Source: Acidimicrobiaceae bacterium (GTDB lineage Bacteria > Actinomycetota > Acidimicrobiia > Acidimicrobiales > Microtrichaceae). From it: a DNA stretch of 12,445 nt. The position numbers and the translations under genes are program-made. This document shows, in pieces, positions 6,638-12,445 of this stretch (position 1 is its first letter; every line of letters begins with the position of its first letter). The stretch spans positions 1 through 12,445 of the forward strand of contig DORQ01000062.1 in NCBI GenBank assembly GCA_003514205.1, written 5' to 3'. Under the pieces are notes generated by a model, which was not told the origin of the DNA, did no database searches, and saw only the letters and a list, made by a program, of their open reading frames with translations.

Positions 6638-6850
6638 TTAGAAAAGGCCGAGGTTGCAGCCGAGGCCAACAACTCCGGGAACAACATCGATGAAGATGGT
6701 TCCTGAAGCGGGCTCACCAACGAAAATGGTGCAGCCGGTGACGAGGGGAATACCGAGTGGGTTGCCAACTGGAATTGCACAAGCCGTGGAGCTTGCAGCG
6801 ACAAGTCCGGTCAGTGCGACCATCTTCAGTTTTCGAGACATTCGAGCCAT
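6638..6850 (-). CDS. Small exported protein of unknown function (70 aa, two cysteines)
   Basis: I do not recognise this protein. The ATG at 6850 is well supported by GGAGGG seven bases ahead. Residues 1-25 form a signal peptide: M-A-R-M-S-R-K-L-K, a hydrophobic core, then S-S-T-A-C-A. Cleavage after A-C-A by signal peptidase I is plausible; Cys24 is not in a standard lipobox, although lipidation cannot be excluded. The mature part of about 45 residues is rich in Gly, Pro, Val and Ile. It has only two acidic and no basic residues, and carries Cys40 and Cys65, which could form a disulfide after export. A weak internal repeat is visible (T-I-F-V-G-E-P-A-S-G and T-I-F-I-D-V-V-P-G). A longer reading from 6940 would bury the signal peptide and is rejected. 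The gene stands alone, with a strong terminator after it. Confidence 0.72.
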   Translation of the reverse strand: MARMSRKLKMVALTGLVAASSTACAIPVGNPLGIPLVTGCTIFVGEPASGTIFIDVVPGVVGLGCNLGLF

Positions 6851-6857
6851 TGTGGTT

Positions 6858-6863
6858 CCCTCC
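6858..6863 (-). promoter_or_regulatory. Ribosome binding site fixing the start of the small exported protein
   Basis: The minus strand reads GGAGGG, seven bases, then ATG at 6850. This strong site sets the start immediately before a basic signal-peptide n-region. Confidence 0.75.
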
Positions 6864-6904
6864 GTTGGGGGCGAGTTCTTGGAAGGCAAGCGAGTGCAGG
6901 CCTC

Positions 6905-6925
6905 GCTATAGCTTACCGGGGGTAA
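6905..6925. promoter_or_regulatory. Palindromes in the divergent intergenic region
   Basis: GCTATAGC (6905-6912) is a perfect palindrome and is followed at once by TTACC-GGG-GGTAA (6913-6925). The minus strand offers TAAGCT or TATAGC as a -10 for the small exported gene, about 55-65 bases before its ATG, but no good -35 is seen. A regulator site overlapping this promoter is possible. The rest of the 193-base gap between 6850 and 7044 shows only TAGTCT at 7017-7022 as a weak -10 for the kinase gene. Confidence 0.3.
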
Positions 6926-7032
6926 TCGGAAATCGGTCATATGTCACAAACAAAAGGGGAAATTGCCCACGAAGGCATGTGGGTGCTGCAGAAGCGAAAT
7001 TCCCAGGTTGGCAACCTAGTCTGCACCTCACG

Positions 7033-7040
7033 AAGGAGGT
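7033..7040 (+). promoter_or_regulatory. Near-perfect Shine-Dalgarno of the kinase gene
   Basis: AAGGAGGT ends three bases before ATG 7044. It is fully complementary to the 16S 3' end core and the strongest SD in the window, although its spacing is slightly short. Confidence 0.8.
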
Positions 7041-7043
7041 CCC

Positions 7044-7985
7044 ATGGAGTACCGAGTCAGTGTGAAGGAGGTTCGAGACCTTGTTTCGGCGCAGTTCCCG
7101 ATGGCTGTGGGGGAGGGTGTCGAGCTTCTCAACGAGGGATGGGACAACATCGTCTTTCGGATCGGCAGCTCCTGGGTTGGACGGTTTCCCAAGTACGCCA
7201 CAACCGCCGAACTGCTGAGCAACGAGATTCGTTGGGTGTCAACGATCCTGGAGGGGATCGAGTCACCGTTGCGGACTTCGCAACCGGTATTCGCAGGAGT
7301 GCCTGGGGCTTCCTACCCGTATTGCTGGTCGATAGCGGCGTTCATCGAGGGAGCCGCAGCTCAAGGCCAACAGTTCTCGGAACTTACCCCGGCAGCCGCT
7401 TTCCGGGCCGCAACACATCTTGGGGAATTTTTGGCAGCGATCCACCGACCTCAGGCGGCACCCGCTGACGCACCAAGAAATCCATACCGCGGAACCCCTC
7501 TCTCGGAACGAGTGCCGTTACTGACTGAGCACCTGGCTCGGTATCAGCGAAACAGCGGTGGTGGGGGAGTCATCAATCTCGAAGCGATCCGTCAGGGTTT
7601 CGAACAGGCTGTGAGCGCCTCGCCCTGGGTTGGCCCGCCGTTGTGGTGTCACGGCGACATACACCCAGGAAATCTCATTTTGGATCGAGGCGAGCTCGTT
7701 GGGGTCATCGATTTTGGCGACTGCTGCGCTGGGGACCCGGCATCAGACCTAGCAGTCTGCTGGTGGTGGTTTCCTGCAGCGGAACGCGAGGCGTTTCAAC
7801 GGAGTTACGACCAGGCGCTTCGCCGCCAACAAGGTGAGGCAGCTGTTGAGGACGCTGATCGATGGCTGCGTGCACGGGGCTGGGCCTACGCGCTGTGCCT
7901 TGCTGTCGCCTCAAACGACAAATCAAGCACCGCCATGCGCCATAGCGCCGAGCACGCTCTCGTTGAACACCTCGGCTGTGGGTGA
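7044..7985 (+). CDS. Aminoglycoside phosphotransferase-family kinase (PF01636-like)
   Basis: A 313-residue cytosolic small-molecule kinase of the APH/choline-kinase fold. The N-lobe has W-D-N-I-V-F-R-I-G (33-41) and the strand W-V-G-R-F-P-K (44-50) where the ATP-binding basic residue is expected, with E61 on the following helix. The catalytic loop is H203-G-D-I-H-P-G-N210, with D205 the likely catalytic base. The metal-binding loop is V-I-D223-F-G-D226, followed by D-P-A-S-D-L-A (231-237). Family members phosphorylate aminoglycosides, macrolides, sugars, amino alcohols or other hydroxyl compounds; many chromosomal copies in actinobacteria are not resistance genes. Nothing nearby fixes the substrate, and resistance should not be assumed. 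The gene has its own strong ribosome site and is convergent with the membrane protein gene, leaving only 32 bases between stops and no clear terminator. Confidence 0.87.
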   Translation: MEYRVSVKEVRDLVSAQFPMAVGEGVELLNEGWDNIVFRIGSSWVGRFPKYATTAELLSNEIRWVSTILEGIESPLRTSQPVFAGVPGASYPYCWSIAAFIEGAAAQGQQFSELTPAAAFRAATHLGEFLAAIHRPQAAPADAPRNPYRGTPLSERVPLLTEHLARYQRNSGGGGVINLEAIRQGFEQAVSASPWVGPPLWCHGDIHPGNLILDRGELVGVIDFGDCCAGDPASDLAVCWWWFPAAEREAFQRSYDQALRRQQGEAAVEDADRWLRARGWAYALCLAVASNDKSSTAMRHSAEHALVEHLGCG

Positions 7986-8017
7986 GGCGAGATAGTCGGG
8001 TTCGGACCAGCGGAGGG

Positions 8018-10555
8018 TTATGCCGCAGCGGGTGAAACTGCGGTTGAATCCGCGGGGGACCGAAGCGCGATCCGGTTCCAACTCAGCGCTGCAAGCATGT
8101 AGATGGCCAATGCCAGGAACATCACGTTTCTGAATCCGAATGTCATCGAGAGAATGGTGGTGAGCACCGATCCAATGACCGAAAAGAATCCGTTGATGGC
8201 CCAGGCGTAGGCCACTGCATGCTGCGCTTGGTCAGTTGGGGAGAAGTCCTCGGGCTCGTGGGATGTCGCGGAATCATCACCGGCGCCTCGTAGATGGGCC
8301 AACTTGGACAATCCGAGCGGCATGAACATTCCAAGGCAGCATCCCAAGGGAAGCAGCAACAGCACCGCAACCAGGATTCGGACTGGAGTCGGGGTAGAAA
8401 GGGTGGCCTCGGTGATGGCGCCAACAGCGAATTGATACACGGCAGCGAGGGCGGCAAGTGCTCCGAGGAGGAGCCAGGGAAGCATCGAGAACCTGGCCAC
8501 TGCGCGGCCTGCGAGAGCGGAACCGATTCCGGTGGAAATCAGGATGGTCGCCAAGGTCACCGACAGCGACAACGTGGGATACCCCAGTAGCAGGGTCAAC
8601 CGTTGCAGCAAGGAGATCTCATAGAGCATGAAGCCCAATCCGAGCGAGGCGAAATACAAGATCGCTGGGCCGTTGAGTGGCTGGCGGAATGGTCGGTCGG
8701 TTGCTTCGGACCCCTTGTTCGAGCGGCGAAGAAAGGGAACGAAGAGGAAGACCGCTGCATAGAGCACAGAAATTGCCAACAGCAGCAGGAGTACTCGTTC
8801 GCCGATTGAGTCCTCTGGATTCAACGAATTCAATGGCCGGGTGATATCGCCGAGCACGGTGCCGAAGTCAACGAAGTGCCAAAAGAATGGTGCATCATCG
8901 GTGACCGGAAAGATGTTTCGATCGACGATGCTCGCTCGTTCCGTTGCTGTTTGCAGATCTGGAGCGCTCGCCAGCGATCCGACGATTCCGGCGGCCGGTT
9001 CACTGCCAGGAGCAAACTGAAGTTTCGTCTTGGGAACGTTGGAGATGGCATCGAGCGCTCTTGATGTTTCCGCCTCAGTGATTGGCGTTCGTTTCAGGAC
9101 GATGGTCGAGAGGTCTCCAAAGCCGTCCTGCAGCTCAGCGGCGACCAGGAGGTGCTTGCTGTGGTCGGTGATTCCAAGCTCCTCAAGTGCCTGTTGAGCT
9201 GTCATCAGATAGCGAGACGTGCGATTCGGTGCTCCCTCGAAGTCGAGTTCGCCGAATTGGACGACCATGATTCCGTCTTCGGACAGATGCTCCAGGGTCT
9301 CCTTGATCATGCTGACCGTGTAGAGGTAGCTCTCTGAGAGCACAAAGGCGCCGGAGGAGGCAGCGTTGTTGGCAGCGTAGGAATCGGGAGCCACGTACCA
9401 GATGAGGTCGTAGTCATCGTTGCTTCGAGCGAGGAAGGATCGCCCATCGGCGTTGTGGACGGTGACATTGTCGATCGCGGTCAGGTCACCCGTGAACTGC
9501 TTGAAATGATCTGTCAGGAGCCCGATCGTTACAGGATTGAGTTCAACCCCCTCGATGTTCTTCGACCCGTAGTAGAGGGAGGCAAGAATCTCGTTACCTC
9601 CGGCGGACCCGATGATGAGGGTGTGGTCGTTGCCGCTCTTGTCTCGATTTTGTGGATCTGCTCCGAGCATCGTGAATGGGATCGAGCGAGGATCGCTGTC
9701 GAAACGCTCGAGCGTGTCCGGGTCGCCGTTGTATCGGTGAATTGCTGACCCATATGAGCCGTCATGAGCGAGCAGCTTGGTGTCGGAGTCGGTGCTGATG
9801 GCATCTACTCGGAAGACAGGCCCCCATTCGGAATACTCAATCTTGGAGGGGTCTTGGGGCTTGGTCCCTTCGATACGAATATCGGGGGTAAGTGATGGGA
9901 ATAGTGCCAAGACGACGAGCACAACTGCCAAGACTGCTGACAGCGCTGGTTGAGTTCCTTTGAAACCATCGCTGCTGACGATCGATGCCACGGCGAAACA
10001 TGCCGCTCCGACCATCACCGCCGCAGGCGCGCCCAACCCGGAGATCAATGGTATGGCCACCATGCAGGCGAGGCCTGCCCCGATGAGGTCGGCCGCATAG
10101 AGGCGCCCTATGTCGTTGCCGCCGCGGCTCAGAATCACAGAGATGACGACGCCGAGAGCAACAAATGAGCCGAACAACGCTCCGCTCATGATTCCGAGGA
10201 GGAGGAGGTTCTTCAGGCTCGAAGCTGTGCCGTAATCCCAGATTCTGATGGTGTCTATTGGCAGGACTGCGTTGAGGAAGTAGCTCGCCAGAATTGAGAG
10301 TCCGCCGGTGAAACAAGCTTTCGGAAGAAGACGCTCGGAGGGGATTTCTTTCAACCGCTTGGAGAGCGAAACAACTACACCCCCTGATCCAATGCCGAGC
10401 AAGGCCAGACCGAGGACTAGGTAGGTGTAGTAGTACCAGAGCTTGTACGAGACGATCCGCGTGTAACCAACTTCAACGAGGAGACCTCCGAGGCAGACCA
10501 GGAAGATCACCATCCGGGTTTTGAGGCGCGTCATAGCGGGGAGCAGAGCAGTCAT
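8018..10555 (-). CDS. Polytopic membrane protein with spermidine-synthase-like domain
   Basis: An 845-residue integral membrane protein. About seven hydrophobic segments lie before residue 222 (for example 15-33, 42-65, 82-100, 116-143, 150-194 as two, 204-221). A soluble Rossmann domain spans about 240-560. About seven more segments follow (588-609, 629-648, 655-682, 691-714, 725-749, 780-803, 808-826). The soluble part has the SAM-type glycine loop I-I-G316-S-A-G-G-N-E, the acidic strand end E-G-V-E338-L-N, N-A-D370-G-R, and Y-D-L-I-W-Y-V-A-P-D391-S. The block S-E-S-Y-L-Y-T (407-413), which recurs in membrane spermidine-synthase-like proteins, comes next, and T-D-D-A-P-F-F-W (552-559) precedes the second membrane block. 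Acids needed for aminopropyl transfer appear replaced (G319, V388), so true spermidine synthesis is doubtful. The start at 10555 has TAACGT seven bases upstream and no SD; Met8 is an alternative. Confidence 0.85.
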   Translation of the reverse strand: MTALLPAMTRLKTRMVIFLVCLGGLLVEVGYTRIVSYKLWYYYTYLVLGLALLGIGSGGVVVSLSKRLKEIPSERLLPKACFTGGLSILASYFLNAVLPIDTIRIWDYGTASSLKNLLLLGIMSGALFGSFVALGVVISVILSRGGNDIGRLYAADLIGAGLACMVAIPLISGLGAPAAVMVGAACFAVASIVSSDGFKGTQPALSAVLAVVLVVLALFPSLTPDIRIEGTKPQDPSKIEYSEWGPVFRVDAISTDSDTKLLAHDGSYGSAIHRYNGDPDTLERFDSDPRSIPFTMLGADPQNRDKSGNDHTLIIGSAGGNEILASLYYGSKNIEGVELNPVTIGLLTDHFKQFTGDLTAIDNVTVHNADGRSFLARSNDDYDLIWYVAPDSYAANNAASSGAFVLSESYLYTVSMIKETLEHLSEDGIMVVQFGELDFEGAPNRTSRYLMTAQQALEELGITDHSKHLLVAAELQDGFGDLSTIVLKRTPITEAETSRALDAISNVPKTKLQFAPGSEPAAGIVGSLASAPDLQTATERASIVDRNIFPVTDDAPFFWHFVDFGTVLGDITRPLNSLNPEDSIGERVLLLLLAISVLYAAVFLFVPFLRRSNKGSEATDRPFRQPLNGPAILYFASLGLGFMLYEISLLQRLTLLLGYPTLSLSVTLATILISTGIGSALAGRAVARFSMLPWLLLGALAALAAVYQFAVGAITEATLSTPTPVRILVAVLLLLPLGCCLGMFMPLGLSKLAHLRGAGDDSATSHEPEDFSPTDQAQHAVAYAWAINGFFSVIGSVLTTILSMTFGFRNVMFLALAIYMLAALSWNRIALRSPADSTAVSPAAA

Positions 10556-10562
10556 CCGCCCA

Positions 10563-10568
10563 ACGTTA
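10563..10568 (-). promoter_or_regulatory. Putative -10 box of a leaderless promoter for the membrane protein
   Basis: The minus strand reads TAACGT, seven bases (TGGGCGG), then ATG at 10555. The placement matches leaderless actinobacterial promoters. No clear -35 is seen. Confidence 0.4.
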
Positions 10569-10649
10569 CTTTGAGACAGGCTCGGGCCTAGTGATGGCTT
10601 CAGGGAGGATTTTCCCGTTCTCTCTGTACCCTCGAAACCCTCAGATTCT

Positions 10650-10655
10650 GGGAGG
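10650..10655 (+). promoter_or_regulatory. Ribosome binding site of the CAP-domain lipoprotein
   Basis: GGGAGG, five bases, then GTG at 10661. This supports the GTG start. A TANNNT-type TACCCT at 10627-10632 could be the -10, giving a short leader, but it has no recognisable -35. Confidence 0.65.
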
Positions 10656-10660
10656 TTCCG

Positions 10661-11143
10661 GTGAAGTTGAAATCGCTACTAGGCGGGTTGATGATAGCGA
10701 TGGCCCTCGCTGGCTGTATTCCCCAGCCGCCACCACAGTCGGTGCAGGAGGACTGGAAGCAGGAGGCACTTGACGAGGTGAACTCAGTCCGGGCCAACGC
10801 AGGGTTAGCTCCGGTCACGCTCTGCGAATCGCTGAATGTCGCGGCTGATGCCCACGCCCTTGATCAGGCAATGCATCGTCGGATGAGCCATGTTGGCTCT
10901 GATGGAGCGGACTTCGTGAAGCGGGACGAGCGCGCTGGCTATCGCGACTGGACCCTCCTCGGAGAAAACGTGGCAGCTGGTCAAGACAGTGTCGCTGACG
11001 TGATGTCTGCATGGCGAAACTCACCTGGTCATCTGGCCAACATCGTGAAGCCCGGATTCACTCATATGGGACTGGGATCAGCCGTTGATGGCGGCTCCGT
11101 CCGCTACTGGTCCCAGGAATTCGGGGCGTCTGGTACTTGCTAG
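10661..11143 (+). CDS. CAP-domain (SCP/PR-1, YkwD-like) lipoprotein
   Basis: A 160-residue surface lipoprotein. The signal peptide ends in a canonical lipobox, L-A-G-C19. A short Pro/Gln spacer leads into the CAP domain. It begins with W-K-Q-E-A-L-D-E-V-N-S-V-R (32-44), matching the family's first helix, and continues with A-A-D-A-H-A-L-D (61-68). Cavity residues typical of the fold are S76-H77-V-G, G101-E102-N and S121-P-G-H124. It ends W-S-Q-E-F-G-A-S-G-T-C. Cys55 and the very last residue, Cys160, could form a disulfide outside the cell. Bacterial CAP proteins are exported and often bind lipids or divalent metals; the precise role is unknown. GTG with a good SD sets the start. The domain is compact, with no LysM or other wall-binding module. 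It is divergent from the membrane protein gene and 25 bases upstream of the AlkB-like gene. Confidence 0.88.
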   Translation: MKLKSLLGGLMIAMALAGCIPQPPPQSVQEDWKQEALDEVNSVRANAGLAPVTLCESLNVAADAHALDQAMHRRMSHVGSDGADFVKRDERAGYRDWTLLGENVAAGQDSVADVMSAWRNSPGHLANIVKPGFTHMGLGSAVDGGSVRYWSQEFGASGTC

Positions 11144-11156
11144 GGGCTGAAGTGGG

Positions 11157-11162
11157 TACAGT
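11157..11162 (+). promoter_or_regulatory. Putative -10 box of a leaderless promoter for the AlkB-like gene
   Basis: TACAGT, six bases (CCGACC), then ATG at 11169, with no SD in the 25-base gap after the CAP gene. A TTGCTA overlapping the CAP stop is a poor -35, with a spacer of only 14 bases. Confidence 0.45.
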
Positions 11163-11168
11163 CCGACC

Positions 11169-11942
11169 ATGGCTGAGGCCCCACTTCCAGAACTGCTGAT
11201 CAGGCGAGACCTCGAACCGACGCGAATTCCGCTGAGGATCGAAGCGCCAGATGTTGATGCGGGCGAGCAGGCCGGCGCTGCTTCCGATTCGCATGGTGTT
11301 TCGGAGTTGGATGCCAGTTCTTGGTGTGACTACACAACGGGGTTCATTCGCGATCCCGAGGGCCTGCTTGAGGAATTGATCACAGAGGTCAAATGGGAGC
11401 AGTCGGAAATCTGGCGCTATGACCATGCAGTGCCTGAGCGGCGTCTCGGCGCACATCTGCGGTTCTCGGATCTCAACCCTGCCCTCCGGCAAACAGCGTT
11501 GCATCTGTCGGCGCACTATCGGGTTCGCTTCACTGATGCAACGGCGCTCTACTACCGAAATGGGAACGACTTCCAAGGCCGTCACAGCGATCGTTCGCTG
11601 AAGTGGCTGGACAACACCTTGGTTGCTGGGCTCGTGCTTGGTGACTCTCGCCCATTTCAGTTGAGGCCGCGACGCGACTGGCGAGACCCTGTTGCCCGTG
11701 CCGATGCACGCCACGATGTTGTGCTCTTTCCGGGAAAGGGTGACCTTCTGGTGATGGGCGGCGCCTGCCAGCGCGAATGGGTGCATGGGGTTCCGGAGAC
11801 AACCTCTCATGAGCCGAGAATCTCGGTGATCTGGCGATGGACGTCTCGAAATGGTCGACCCGACACAGCGCCTAGCTATCGTGAAGGGCGTCACTACTCG
11901 GATTCGACCAATCGACCAGGTCCCAGAAGTCGTCGCGTGTGA
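11169..11942 (+). CDS. AlkB-like 2-oxoglutarate/Fe(II)-dependent dioxygenase
   Basis: A 257-residue member of the AlkB-like dioxygenase family (2OG-FeII_Oxy_2 type). These enzymes oxidise N-alkyl groups on nucleic acid bases or proteins using 2-oxoglutarate, Fe(II) and O2. The double-stranded beta-helix core begins with A-L-Y-Y-R-N-G-N-D-F-Q-G-R (126-138) and the first iron ligands H139-S-D141. L-G-D-S-R-P-F (157-163) follows. The third ligand is H206 in E-W-V-H-G-V. R217-I-S-V-I-W-R223 corresponds to the RxNxTxR motif whose arginines bind 2-oxoglutarate; the Asn and Thr positions are changed to Ser and Ile. The first 50 residues or so are polar and not clearly part of the fold. Direct DNA-repair function is the default inference, but RNA or protein substrates are possible. 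It probably has its own leaderless promoter rather than depending on the CAP gene. Confidence 0.87.
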   Translation: MAEAPLPELLIRRDLEPTRIPLRIEAPDVDAGEQAGAASDSHGVSELDASSWCDYTTGFIRDPEGLLEELITEVKWEQSEIWRYDHAVPERRLGAHLRFSDLNPALRQTALHLSAHYRVRFTDATALYYRNGNDFQGRHSDRSLKWLDNTLVAGLVLGDSRPFQLRPRRDWRDPVARADARHDVVLFPGKGDLLVMGGACQREWVHGVPETTSHEPRISVIWRWTSRNGRPDTAPSYREGRHYSDSTNRPGPRSRRV

Positions 11943-11956
11943 CTCCAACGGATTTC

Positions 11957-11983
11957 TTGACGGCCGGAGATCGGCTCTACCGT
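11957..11983 (+). promoter_or_regulatory. Putative promoter (-35 and -10) for a leaderless thioesterase mRNA
   Basis: TTGACG (11957-11962), a 15-base spacer, TACCGT (11978-11983), seven bases (TGTCCCG), then ATG at 11991. The -35 matches the TTGACN consensus well. The spacer is shorter than the usual 17 and contains a small GCCG/CGGC palindrome (11963-11975). No SD precedes the ATG. Confidence 0.5.
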
Positions 11984-11990
11984 TGTCCCG

Positions 11991-12410
11991 ATGACAGAAC
12001 AATCAGGGCTTGACGAGTTTGGCGACTATCCCGTGAGCGCATTCATGGACCAGATTGGCCTTGAGGTCACGGAGGCTTCGGCAACACTGGTTCGAGGGTC
12101 GATTCAGATCGGCCCTCAACATCATCAGCCCTTTGGGATTGTGCACGGGGGCGTCTGGTGTTCAGCCATTGAGGCAGCCGCGAGCATTGGTGGCACGATC
12201 GCAGTGAGTGACTCTGGTCGGGTGGCCGTGGGTGTGAACAACAACACCAACTTCGTGAAGTCGATGAGCGCAGGCTTAGTAGAAGTGATTGCCAAGCCAG
12301 TCACTCAGGGAAGAACTCAGCAACTCTGGAATGTCGAGATCCGGCGGGACGAGGACAACAAGCTTGTGGCCACTGGCCAGGTTCGGCTGCACAACATCAA
12401 CGCTCGCTAG
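11991..12410 (+). CDS. PaaI-type hotdog-fold acyl-CoA thioesterase
   Basis: A 139-residue cytosolic hotdog-fold protein (4HBT/PaaI type) predicted to hydrolyse an aryl- or acyl-CoA thioester. The core helix region reads H44-H-Q-P-F-G-I-V-H52-G-G-V-W-C-S-A-I-E61. The HGG turn and the acidic E61 nine residues on correspond to the oxyanion-hole and catalytic positions in 4-hydroxybenzoyl-CoA thioesterase-like enzymes. The following strands V-A-V-G-V-N-N-N-T-N-F (78-88) and G-L-V-E-V-I-A-K-P (95-103) are typical. Length is normal for the family. The acyl substrate cannot be predicted, because no CoA ligase or ring-degradation gene is adjacent. The start is the ATG with a leaderless-type promoter, 48 bases after the AlkB-like gene. 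A palindrome CGCTAGCG (12405-12412) spans its stop codon. Confidence 0.85.
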   Translation: MTEQSGLDEFGDYPVSAFMDQIGLEVTEASATLVRGSIQIGPQHHQPFGIVHGGVWCSAIEAAASIGGTIAVSDSGRVAVGVNNNTNFVKSMSAGLVEVIAKPVTQGRTQQLWNVEIRRDEDNKLVATGQVRLHNINAR

Positions 12411-12421
12411 CGCTGGACATT

Positions 12422-12445
12422 CAGTTCGGTCGCAGTTCGGTCGCA
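12422..12445. repeat. Tandem 11-base direct repeat at the right edge
   Basis: CAGTTCGGTCG occurs at 12422-12432 and again at 12433-12443, and CA begins what may be a third copy when the window ends. It starts 11 bases after the thioesterase stop. Only two full copies are visible, so its extent is unknown. Confidence 0.7.

Noticed and set aside
6638..6940. Longer 100-residue reading of the small exported protein
   Set aside because: It would place about 30 polar residues before the signal peptide, and the only strong ribosome site serves the ATG at 6850.
7044..7985. Antibiotic-resistance aminoglycoside phosphotransferase
   Set aside because: Only the kinase fold is evident. Such genes are common on actinobacterial chromosomes with other substrates, and there is no mobile or resistance context.
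11058..12002. A 314-codon open frame on the minus strand across the CAP end and the AlkB-like gene
   Set aside because: Its translation is rich in Arg, Cys and His with no recognisable domain, while the + strand encodes a clear AlkB fold with all iron ligands. It is a shadow of the high-GC coding strand.
10661..12410. A three-gene operon forming a novel defence or repair system (CAP protein, AlkB, thioesterase)
   Set aside because: The products act in different compartments, and the second and third genes each appear to have their own promoter. Adjacency alone does not support a joint system.

Overview
The window reads as ordinary chromosomal DNA of an actinobacterium with moderately high GC. 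The grounds are an F420-type luciferase-like oxidoreductase, a DinB-type protein, several lipobox-bearing secreted enzymes, and a mix of starts with strong Shine-Dalgarno (SD) sequences and starts that look leaderless (a TANNNT -10 box 6-7 bases before ATG). An acidimicrobial lineage is a plausible guess but is not proven. I see no rRNA, tRNA, transposase, phage gene, integron or CRISPR array. Twelve complete genes and one partial gene fill nearly all of the sequence, and no gene-free stretch exceeds about 200 bases.

Layout, left to right. (1) 1-165: the C-terminus of a DinB-like protein (+), whose stop codon overlaps that of a convergent F420-dependent LLM oxidoreductase (-) in the tetramer CTAG. 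(2) 1209-2516: a secreted or lipid-anchored beta-lactamase-fold serine hydrolase (+). It faces a nitrobindin-like/FABP-like heme-binding beta-barrel protein (-, 2573-3127), and a hairpin lies between them. (3) 3264-4670: a TIGR03862/HI0933-like flavoprotein (+), followed closely by a lipoprotein of the X-Pro dipeptidyl-peptidase/CocE alpha/beta-hydrolase type (4715-6478), probably one operon. (4) 6477-6589: three 19-base tandem repeats, a matching inverted arm and a strong 14-bp hairpin terminator. These separate the operon from a convergent 70-residue secreted protein of unknown function (-). (5) 7044-7985: an aminoglycoside-phosphotransferase-fold kinase (+), convergent with an 845-residue polytopic membrane protein (8018-10555, -) that carries a spermidine-synthase-like Rossmann domain between two membrane blocks. 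(6) 10661-12410: three + genes, namely a CAP-domain lipoprotein, an AlkB-like 2-oxoglutarate/Fe(II) dioxygenase and a PaaI-type hotdog thioesterase. The last two appear to have their own leaderless promoters.

I find no convincing multi-gene system here. Genes mostly alternate in strand and look individually transcribed. The points most worth following are the membrane-embedded spermidine-synthase-like protein that lacks key aminopropyltransferase acids, the tandem-repeat/terminator complex, the small exported two-cysteine protein, and the consistent leaderless start architecture.
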